Shown in pieces: positions 1 to 5,097 of a stretch of DNA of 6,312 nucleotides. Numbering within the stretch: the stretch's first letter is position 1; the number at the start of each line of letters is the position of its first letter. The DNA lies in the NCBI GenBank assembly GCA_018700215.1, contig JABIST010000044.1:1-6312 (forward strand). The letters are read 5' to 3'. The notes below the pieces were generated by a model. It saw only the letters and a list, made by a program, of their open reading frames with translations. It was not told the origin of the DNA and ran no database searches. Both the position numbers and the translations under genes were made by a program. This DNA comes from Dehalococcoidia bacterium. GTDB lineage: Bacteria > Chloroflexota > Dehalococcoidia > UBA2979.

Positions 1-413
1 CGGAGCCCGGAGCGAAGCGGCTCGCCGACCAAGAGGGCGTGGAAATCCGCGAGTACAACATCATCTATGACATCGTGAAGGACGTGGAGCAGGCCGTCAC
101 CGGCATGCTGAAGCCGATTTACGAGGAGCGCGAAGACGGCAAGATCGAGGTGCGGCAGATCTTCCGCCTCGGTCGCCGGAACGCAATCGCGGGTTCGTAC
201 GTCCGTGAGGGCACGATCCTGCGCTCGAACACGGCGCGCGTGATGCGCAAGGGCGAGCTGATCTTCGAGGGCGGAATCTCCAGCCTCAAGCGCTTCGATG
301 ACGACGTGCGCGAGGTAGCCACTGGCCTTGAGTGCGGCCTCCAAATCACGGGGTTCACCGACTTCGAAGAGGGCGACGAAGTGGTCGCCTTCCACATGGA
401 GCGCACCCGCTAA
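1..413 (+). CDS. infB: Translation initiation factor IF-2, C-terminal part (5' end outside window)
   Basis: This is the last 136 codons of IF-2, read in the frame that starts at base 3 and ends with TAA at 411-413. IF-2 is the GTPase that brings fMet-tRNA to the 30S subunit and promotes 50S joining. The G domain lies upstream of the window. What is visible is the end of the C1 region (VEIREYNIIYDIVKDV) and then the C2 beta-barrel that holds the initiator tRNA. C2 is recognised by EVRQIFRL, the turn IAGSYVREG, the conserved ISSLKRFDDDVREV and the GLECGLQI strand, followed by the usual acidic EEGDEV near the end. A GTG at 39 opens a shorter frame but is only an internal Val codon. The order infB, rbfA, truB is the classic bacterial translation cluster, and rbfA follows after 20 nt. 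The family assignment is secure; only the N-terminal extent is unknown. Confidence 0.97.
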   Translation, partial: EPGAKRLADQEGVEIREYNIIYDIVKDVEQAVTGMLKPIYEEREDGKIEVRQIFRLGRRNAIAGSYVREGTILRSNTARVMRKGELIFEGGISSLKRFDDDVREVATGLECGLQITGFTDFEEGDEVVAFHMERTR

Positions 414-433
414 CGCACACCAGGTAGGTCCAG

Positions 434-796
434 ATGAGCAGGCGCACCGAACAGGTAGGCGACCTGGTGCAATCGGTACTCGCCGACGTGATTCGTCGGC
501 GGGTGAAGCACCCGGCGCTGATGAGCGTGATGATTTCAATCACTCGTGTGGAAGTGTCTGCCGACTTCGCGCGCGCGAAAGTCCACGTGAGCGTGCTGGC
601 CGAAGACCGGGAGCGCGCCGAGGCGATGGAGGCGCTGGACCGCAGCGAGTCATTCCTCTATCGCGAGCTGAAGCACGAAGTGCACCTGCGCCGTGTGCCG
701 CGCCTTGAGTTCATCGAAGACCGTTCGATGGAAGAGGCGGGCCGGCTGACGGCGCTGATGCGCGAGGTGGCTGAGTCCGAGGGTCGGGAACTGTAG
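434..796 (+). CDS. rbfA: 30S ribosome-binding factor A
   Basis: The product is a 120-residue protein of normal RbfA length. RbfA is a cytosolic KH-fold factor that binds the 30S subunit near the 5' end helix of 16S rRNA and assists late maturation and cold adaptation. The first helix carries RTEQVGDLVQSVLADVI (residues 5-20). It is followed by the family hallmark strand pair around ISITRVEVSADFARAKV (34-50) and then a helix with FLYRELKHEVHLRRVPRLEF, where RbfA proteins have a conserved RxxP segment before the last strand. The ATG at 434 is preceded by AGGTAGG (422-428), a fair Shine-Dalgarno at 5 nt. It sits 20 nt after infB and 3 nt before truB, so it is almost certainly the middle gene of one transcript. 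No truncation or missing motif is apparent. Confidence 0.95.
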   Translation: MSRRTEQVGDLVQSVLADVIRRRVKHPALMSVMISITRVEVSADFARAKVHVSVLAEDRERAEAMEALDRSESFLYRELKHEVHLRRVPRLEFIEDRSMEEAGRLTALMREVAESEGREL

Positions 797-799
797 CGA

Positions 800-1735
800 A
801 TGGTCCTGCGCGGATTCTTGAACATCGATAAGCCGGCTGGCATCACCTCGTTTGACGTGGTGAGACAGGTGCGACGCGCGGCGCAGATTCGCAAGGTGGG
901 GCACGCGGGGACACTGGACCCGGCGGCGACGGGCGTGCTGCCAGTGGCGATCGGCGACGCGACGAAGCTGATCGACGAGCTGGTGGATGCGAGGAAGCGG
1001 TACCGCGGCATCGTGCGTTTCGGCGTGGCGACGGACACGTACGATGCAGACGGCACGGCGACGAGCGAAACGGACGCCTCGGGCGTGACGCGCGAGGCGA
1101 TCGAGGCTGAGCTGACGGCGTTCCAGGGTGAGATTCAGCAGACACCACCGGCCTACAGCGCGGTGAAGCGCGATGGGGAGCCGGCCTACAAGGCAGCTCG
1201 CCGCGGAGAACCGCTGGAGCTGGACCCGCGACCGGTAACGATTTACGAGCTGACCCTGGGTGAGTTCGACACGAGCGATCCGACGCGGCCCTCGATCGAG
1301 ATCGACCTCCGCTGCAGCCGCGGGTTCTATGTGCGCTCGCTGGCACACGACCTTGGTGCGGCGCTGGGCGTGGGCGCGCACCTCGAACGGCTGTATCGGA
1401 CGGCGGTCGGCGAGTTCAAGCTGGAGGACGCGGTGCCGCTGGACCGGGTCTGCGAGCTGTTTCAGGCAGGCGAGACGGACAACCTGTTGCACGCGATGGA
1501 CTCGGTACTGACGCGGTGGCCAGCGGTGATCGTGGGTCAGCGGGACCTCGGCGAGCTGCGACAGGGGCGCGACATCATCGCGATGCCGGGGCGGAACTAC
1601 GTCGCGCCGCCACGTGTCGAGGGTAAGCCGTCGCGGGCGCGCTGCTACGGGCCAGGTGGGGATCTGGTGGCGCTGCTTGAGCAGGGGCTGGTGGTCGGCG
1701 CGTGGCACCCGTACCGGGTGATTCCGGCGGGTTAG
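800..1735 (+). CDS. truB: tRNA pseudouridine(55) synthase TruB
   Basis: The 311-residue protein matches bacterial TruB, which converts U55 of the tRNA T-loop to pseudouridine. The N-terminus FLNIDKPAGITSFDVV (6-21) is the family signature. The catalytic aspartate is D40 in GHAGTLDPAATGVL (34-47). Y68 in the KRYRG segment corresponds to the stacking tyrosine of E. coli TruB, and PPAYSAVK plus CSRGFYVRSLAHDLG are further conserved blocks, the latter with the active-site arginine. A C-terminal PUA-like region begins near residue 236 (RWPAVIVGQRDLGELRQG). The ATG lies 3 nt after the rbfA stop and uses a GAGGG (779-783) inside the end of rbfA, which implies translational coupling. The stop TAG overlaps the stop of the convergent lysR gene. 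The ribF gene that often follows truB is absent here. Confidence 0.96.
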   Translation: MVLRGFLNIDKPAGITSFDVVRQVRRAAQIRKVGHAGTLDPAATGVLPVAIGDATKLIDELVDARKRYRGIVRFGVATDTYDADGTATSETDASGVTREAIEAELTAFQGEIQQTPPAYSAVKRDGEPAYKAARRGEPLELDPRPVTIYELTLGEFDTSDPTRPSIEIDLRCSRGFYVRSLAHDLGAALGVGAHLERLYRTAVGEFKLEDAVPLDRVCELFQAGETDNLLHAMDSVLTRWPAVIVGQRDLGELRQGRDIIAMPGRNYVAPPRVEGKPSRARCYGPGGDLVALLEQGLVVGAWHPYRVIPAG

Positions 1736-2628
1736 CTGACTTCGTTCGAGCCCAAGGCCAATTCCAGGAACGCATCGACTCGTGGGTCGGCATCGACGCC
1801 GGTGCGCCGCAGCGCGAGCAGGGTGCGCTGGGCGATCGGTTCGTCGCTGAAGCGGCGGAGTGGCTGCGGGCCTGCCTCGGCGACGCCTTCGGGCAGGGTG
1901 CTCCAGCCGAGTCCGAGGGCCACGAGCTGACGCAGCACATCGGGACTGTCGCTTTCGAGGGTGACGCGGGGGCGGATGGCGCGGCGGGCGAGGCCTTCGT
2001 CGATCAGGGCGCGGGTTTGGCGGCCGGTGGGGTAGAGCACCCAGTCGCCGGCTTCGGGGTCTGTGGCATCGGGGGGGCCGTAGAGGTAGAGCGGCTCTTC
2101 GCGGAGCTCGGTCGAGTCGAAGTCATCGGCGAGGAAGGCCTCGGCGACGGGGCCGACGACGAAGGCGAGATCGAGGTCTGAGCGGCGGAGTTGGTCGAGG
2201 AGGATGGCGGTGCGGTCGACGGTGAGTTGGAGTTCGACATCTGGGTGCTGGTCGCGGAATTGGCGGACGGCGGCGGGGAGGACGTAGAGGGAGGCGGCAT
2301 CGATCATGCCGACGCGGAGGGAGCCGGCGCGGCCATCTCGGTAGGCGGCGAGCCAGCGTTCGAGGGACTCGGAGTGGCCGAGGACTTCTTCGGCGAAGGC
2401 GGCGGTGCGCCGGCCGGCCTCGGTGAAATCGAGTCGGCGGGAGCGGCGTTCGAAGAGGGGGACATCGAGGCGGCGCTCGATTTCGGCGAGGGCCTGGGAG
2501 AGGGCGGGTTGGCTGACACCGAGGGTTTGTGCGGCGGCAGTGACGGTGGCGGTTCGATTGAGTTCGCGGAGATAGGCGAGCTGCTGCAGCGAGATGTTGA
2601 GGATTGATAAGGTGCGCGGCGATGTCAT
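1732..2628 (-). CDS. LysR-family transcriptional regulator
   Basis: Starting at the ATG at 2626-2628, the product has 298 residues, the usual LysR length. The N-terminal winged helix-turn-helix spans about residues 13-72: LQQLAYLREL, then TVTAAAQTLGVSQPALSQALAEIE with the recognition helix from S39, then LFERRSRRLDFTEAG as the wing. From about residue 95 a two-lobe inducer-binding domain follows (SLRVGMIDAAS, LDLAFVVGPVAE, VALGLGWSTLPEGV). The ligand cannot be read from the sequence. An upstream in-frame ATG at 2670 would add 14 residues. I prefer 2628 because a TATACT lies 6 nt upstream, predicting a leaderless mRNA, and because the longer N-terminus would cover the promoter and the dyad. 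The gene diverges from ino1 and converges on truB, overlapping it by 4 bases. Ino1 and lysR itself are the obvious candidate targets, which is inference from position. Confidence 0.93.
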   Translation of the reverse strand: MTSPRTLSILNISLQQLAYLRELNRTATVTAAAQTLGVSQPALSQALAEIERRLDVPLFERRSRRLDFTEAGRRTAAFAEEVLGHSESLERWLAAYRDGRAGSLRVGMIDAASLYVLPAAVRQFRDQHPDVELQLTVDRTAILLDQLRRSDLDLAFVVGPVAEAFLADDFDSTELREEPLYLYGPPDATDPEAGDWVLYPTGRQTRALIDEGLARRAIRPRVTLESDSPDVLRQLVALGLGWSTLPEGVAEAGPQPLRRFSDEPIAQRTLLALRRTGVDADPRVDAFLELALGSNEVS

Positions 2629-2634
2629 GGCTTT

Positions 2635-2640
2635 AGTATA
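2635..2640 (-). promoter_or_regulatory. Candidate -10 box of leaderless lysR promoter
   Basis: On the minus strand the hexamer is TATACT, one base from the TATAAT consensus, followed by AAAGCC and then the ATG at 2628. Initiation 6-7 nt after a -10 box would put the transcript start on or next to the A of that ATG, and no Shine-Dalgarno is present between them. No good TTGACA lies 16-18 nt upstream; the best spacing gives CCATAG. The call therefore rests on the -10 alone and its distance to the start codon. Confidence 0.5.
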
Positions 2641-2668
2641 ACTACTGCTTATTAGACTATGGGTTTCC

Positions 2669-2685
2669 ATTCAGTGTATGAATGT
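2669..2685. promoter_or_regulatory. Candidate LysR-type operator (T-N11-A dyad)
   Basis: CATTCA (2669-2674) and TGAATG (2680-2685) form a perfect 6-bp inverted repeat with a 5-nt centre GTGTA. T2671 and A2683 satisfy the T-N11-A rule for LysR recognition boxes. The centre at 2677 lies about 49 bp upstream of the preferred lysR start and about 62 bp upstream of the ino1 start, within the usual range for a LysR site controlling a divergent pair. Binding is inferred; a 6-bp dyad can arise by chance. Confidence 0.45.
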
Positions 2686-2738
2686 TTGTGCAAGCGCGCA
2701 CGATCAGTGCTGCGCGGCGATGAGGGGAATTCAAGGTC

Positions 2739-3863
2739 ATGGGCAAGCAGATTAATGTGGCGATCATTGGCGTGGGGAACTGCGCTTCGTCGCTGGTGCA
2801 GGGTGTGGAGTTTTACAAGGAAGCGGGCGCCGAGGACAAGATTCCGGGGCTGATGCACCCGGTGCTGGGCGACTATCACATCAGCGACATCAACTTCACG
2901 GCGGCGTTTGATGTGGACGCGGACAAGGTGGGGAAGGATCTGTCCGAGGCGATCTTTAGCGGGCAGAACAACACGTTCACGTTCAGCGATGTGCCTGCCA
3001 CCGGGGTGAAGGTGCAGCGGGGGATGACGCACGACGGGCTGGGCAAGTACCTGTCCGAGGTGATTACGAAGGCAGACGGCCCGACGGTGGACATTGCGTC
3101 CGTCCTGAAGGAGACGAAGACCGATGTGGTGATCAACTACCTGCCGGTGGGTTCCGAGATGGCGACGAAGTGGTACGTGGAGCAGGTGCTGCAGGCGGGC
3201 TGCGCGTTCATTAACTGCATCCCGGTGTTCATTGCTCGCCAAGAGGACTGGGGGGAGCGGTTCCGCAAGGCGGGGCTGCCGATCATCGGCGACGACATTA
3301 AGTCGCAGGTGGGGGCGACGATTCTGCACCGGCTGCTGGTGCGGCTGTTCCAGGACCGTGGCGTGCAGATCGACAAGACGTACCAGCTGAACTTTGGTGG
3401 GAACACGGATTTCCTGAACATGTTGGAGCGCGAGCGGCTGGAATCGAAGAAGATTTCAAAGACGAACGCGGTGACGAGCCAGATTGAGTACGACTTGCCG
3501 GACGCGGCGATTCACGTTGGGCCTTCGGACCACGTGCCGTGGCTGCTTGACCGGAAGTGGTGTCACATCCGGATTGAGGGGACGACGTTCGGGAATGTCC
3601 CGCTGATGCTGGAGACGAAGCTGGAGGTTTGGGACAGCCCGAACTCGGCAGGCGTGGTGATTGATGCGGTGCGGCTGGCGAAGATTGGGCTGGACCGGGG
3701 TCTGGGCGGACCGCTGCTAGAGGCGTCGGCGTATTTCATGAAGAGTCCGCCGGTACAGATCCGGGACGAGGATGCTCGGCTGGGCGTTGAGGCGTTCATT
3801 GCTGGCGAGTCGATTGCGCCGATCAAGAACGTGTCGAAGGGTAAGGCCAAGGCGAAGAAGTAG
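2739..3863 (+). CDS. ino1: Inositol-3-phosphate (myo-inositol-1-phosphate) synthase
   Basis: The 374-residue protein matches the short prokaryotic myo-inositol-phosphate synthases such as the mycobacterial Ino1. This cytosolic NAD-dependent enzyme cyclises glucose 6-phosphate to inositol phosphate, the first step towards inositol and inositol lipids or solutes. The Rossmann loop is GVGNCASSL (residues 11-19). NYLPVGSE (133-140), GDDIKSQVGAT (184-194) and NFGGNTDFLNM (218-228) are family blocks. SKKISKTNAV supplies the active-site lysines (K237, K241 region), and GPSDHVPWL with KLEVWDSPNSAG completes the catalytic domain. The end is a lysine-rich tail, KGKAKAKK. The ATG is preceded by GAGGGG (2722-2727) and AAGG (2733-2736). 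It is divergent from lysR across a 110-bp gap and followed by a strong terminator, so it is probably a single-gene transcript. No phosphatase or phosphatidyltransferase lies beside it. The family call is firm; the downstream use of inositol is unknown. Confidence 0.94.
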   Translation: MGKQINVAIIGVGNCASSLVQGVEFYKEAGAEDKIPGLMHPVLGDYHISDINFTAAFDVDADKVGKDLSEAIFSGQNNTFTFSDVPATGVKVQRGMTHDGLGKYLSEVITKADGPTVDIASVLKETKTDVVINYLPVGSEMATKWYVEQVLQAGCAFINCIPVFIARQEDWGERFRKAGLPIIGDDIKSQVGATILHRLLVRLFQDRGVQIDKTYQLNFGGNTDFLNMLERERLESKKISKTNAVTSQIEYDLPDAAIHVGPSDHVPWLLDRKWCHIRIEGTTFGNVPLMLETKLEVWDSPNSAGVVIDAVRLAKIGLDRGLGGPLLEASAYFMKSPPVQIRDEDARLGVEAFIAGESIAPIKNVSKGKAKAKK

Positions 3864-3892
3864 CCGCCTTCGGCGGTTGGTTGCGCTTCGCG
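3864..3892 (+). repeat. Intergenic repeat module, copy 1 (hairpin plus 15-nt tail)
   Basis: Immediately after the ino1 stop, CCGCC-TTC-GGCGG forms a 5-bp hairpin (3864-3876). After one base comes TGGTTGCGCTTCGCG (3878-3892), which contains a mini-stem CGC-TTC-GCG. The same module occurs right after the second SDR gene (6016-6044) with one mismatch in 29 positions. GGCGTCGGTGG follows at 3904-3914 and is also shared with that region. It contains no ORF of its own. It could be a dispersed intergenic repeat of this genome or an mRNA 3'-end structure. Confidence 0.7.
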
Positions 3893-3943
3893 GCTGATTG
3901 CGGGGCGTCGGTGGAGACGCACGCATCGGGAGTTTGAGTTGCG

Positions 3944-3983
3944 AAGGGGGTGTTCCGTCGAGAGGCGGGGCGCCCCCTTTTTT
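3944..3983 (+). terminator. Rho-independent terminator of ino1
   Basis: GGGGGTG (3946-3952) pairs with CGCCCCC (3971-3977). Pairing continues inward (TTCCGTC with GGCGGGG) to a GAGA tetraloop at 3960-3963, giving a 14-bp stem with four G-T wobbles. It is followed at once by six T (3978-3983). A3944-A3945 could extend the stem into the T tract. This is a textbook intrinsic terminator reading plus-strand transcripts about 80 nt after the ino1 stop. It separates ino1 from the SDR genes. It is not T-rich on the other side, so it is probably one-directional. Confidence 0.88.
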
Positions 3984-4116
3984 GTGCACTCGCTCAGATT
4001 TCGTCGTGGGGTGGGAGCGGGGAGGCGGGGAGTGCTTTGGGTGGGATACCATCCGCGCATCGTGCTGGGCGAGTGTGCCTGGCGAGGGATTTGGCGCGCT
4101 TCTTGATGAGGCATGC
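3984..4116 (+). other. Leader region of SDR pair; no clear promoter
   Basis: This non-coding stretch between the ino1 terminator and the first SDR gene should hold the SDR promoter. The only -10-like hexamer I see is TACCAT (4047-4052), without a convincing -35 at 16-18 nt. An open frame runs through it in phase with the SDR gene from an ATG at 3950, but its translation has no SDR character and that ATG lies inside the ino1 terminator stem, so it is treated as untranslated. No riboswitch or small ORF is recognisable. Confidence 0.4.
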
Positions 4117-4122
4117 AGGGGG
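4117..4122 (+). promoter_or_regulatory. Shine-Dalgarno deciding the GTG start of SDR 1
   Basis: AGGGGG lies 4 nt before GTG 4127. Starting there gives MAGQKHLEGK, which lines up residue for residue with MAETKHLEGK of the downstream paralogue. This supports GTG 4127 over the in-frame ATGs at 4106 and 3950. Confidence 0.65.
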
Positions 4123-4126
4123 TCAC

Positions 4127-5059
4127 GTGGCTGGTCAGAAACATCTTGAAGGCAAGGTTGCAATTGTCACCGGCGGGGCTGGTGGGATGGGGAGTTGGAT
4201 CTCTCGCGTGTTCGCGGAGCAGGGCGCGCAGGTGGTGGTGGCCGACACGGGCGCGGATGTGGAGGGCCGCGCGGGGGTGGACCCGAGCCGGCCGAACGCG
4301 GTTGTGGAGGAGATTCGGAACGCGGGCGGGGACGCCACGGCGTTCATCGGCGACATCGCTGATGTGGATGTGGCGGAAGACCTGATTCGCACGACGCTGG
4401 ATACGTACGGGGGACTGGACATCCTGGTCTGCGCGCACGGGATTCTGCGCGAGCGGATGGTGTTCAACATGACGGAGGAGGAGTGGGACGCCGTGGTGCG
4501 TGTCCACATGAAGGGGTGTTGGGCGCCGACGAAGTTCGCTTCGATCTACTGGCGTACAGAGCGCGAGCGTGGTGGTCGGATCATCTATTTCACATCGCTG
4601 GCTGGCATCCGAGGTGGCGCGGGGCAGCCGAACTACTCGGCGGCTCAGGCTGGGAAGGTGGGGTTAATGCTGGCGGTGGCGAAGGAGTTGGGGCGCTACG
4701 GCGTGACGGCTAACTGCATTTCGCCACAGGCTTCGACGCGGATGACCGACCGCGGACGAGGGGTGATGGAGGGCTCGGCTGACAGCGGCATTCAGACCTC
4801 GGAGCAGGCGACCGGCACGCAGGATGATCCGCGGAATGTGACGCCGGCGATCGTTTACCTGGCATCGGATGAGGGCGCGGAGATCACTGGTCGGGTGGTG
4901 GGCGCGACGGGGAATCGGATCACGATGTGGCGCGAGCCGCAGTGGACGAAGTCGCTCTATTACGAGAAGCCGCTCTGGGACATTGACACGCTGTTCGAGT
5001 TGATGCCGGAGACGTTGGCGGCGAACGGGTTCCCGCTGCCACACCCGGAACTGCCGTAG
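4127..5059 (+). CDS. SDR-family NAD(P)-dependent oxidoreductase, copy 1 (YxxxQ variant)
   Basis: From GTG 4127 the product has 310 residues and is a classical-type short-chain dehydrogenase. The cofactor loop is TGGAGGMG (15-22). D40 at the end of the second strand suggests NAD rather than NADP. GDIAD (75-79) is the usual adenine-site Asp region. The catalytic serine is S157 and the tyrosine Y170 in NYSAAQAGK. The YxxxK lysine is Gln (Q174), with a Lys at 177. The NNAG block reads CAHG (102-105), and H127 of VHMKG replaces the catalytic Asn. ELGRYGVTANCISPQASTRMT resembles actinobacterial and MFE-2-like SDRs of hydroxyacyl-CoA or hydrophobic alcohols. The C-terminal tail with PLWDID is unusual. 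It is paralogous to the gene 38 nt downstream and probably shares its transcript. The fold is certain; substrate and even catalytic activity are not. Confidence 0.9.
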   Translation: MAGQKHLEGKVAIVTGGAGGMGSWISRVFAEQGAQVVVADTGADVEGRAGVDPSRPNAVVEEIRNAGGDATAFIGDIADVDVAEDLIRTTLDTYGGLDILVCAHGILRERMVFNMTEEEWDAVVRVHMKGCWAPTKFASIYWRTERERGGRIIYFTSLAGIRGGAGQPNYSAAQAGKVGLMLAVAKELGRYGVTANCISPQASTRMTDRGRGVMEGSADSGIQTSEQATGTQDDPRNVTPAIVYLASDEGAEITGRVVGATGNRITMWREPQWTKSLYYEKPLWDIDTLFELMPETLAANGFPLPHPELP

Positions 5060-5083
5060 CGACCGCACCGCAGCGAGACGATG

Positions 5084-5090
5084 AGAAGGA
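5084..5090 (+). promoter_or_regulatory. Strong ribosome binding site of SDR 2
   Basis: AGAAGGA ends 7 nt before ATG 5098, close to ideal, and fixes that start. The 38-nt gap after the first SDR gene shows neither terminator nor promoter, which supports co-transcription with a second, stronger translation start. Confidence 0.7.
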
Positions 5091-5097
5091 ATTTCTG

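Noticed and set aside
650..1708. A 352-codon open frame on the minus strand opposite rbfA/truB
   Set aside because: It is the antisense shadow of two secure genes in GC-rich DNA. Its translation is rich in Arg, His and Gln without any domain pattern.
1702..2607. Two long plus-strand frames (1702-2181 and 2191-2607) opposite lysR
   Set aside because: They are Gly/Glu/Ala-rich shadows of a well-supported LysR protein and have no recognisable motif or good ribosome site.
2629..2670. Fourteen extra N-terminal residues of the LysR protein (ATG 2670)
   Set aside because: There is no Shine-Dalgarno, a TATACT sits just before the inner ATG 2628, and the inner start gives the normal family length.
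2653..2683. A sigma-70 promoter for ino1 (TTAGAC and TATGAA)
   Set aside because: The spacing is 19 bp and the -10 match is poor. Several equally weak AT-rich alternatives exist in the gap, so no forward promoter is assigned.
3950..4126. N-terminal extension of SDR 1 from ATG 3950 (or ATG 4106)
   Set aside because: The ATG at 3950 lies inside the ino1 terminator stem and the extension has no SDR character. The GTG at 4127 aligns exactly with the start of the paralogue and has AGGGGG before it. ATG 4106 remains a minor alternative.
3563..4507. A 314-codon minus-strand frame spanning ino1, the intergenic region and SDR 1
   Set aside because: It crosses a strong terminator and two real genes, and its translation is low-complexity basic and proline-rich.
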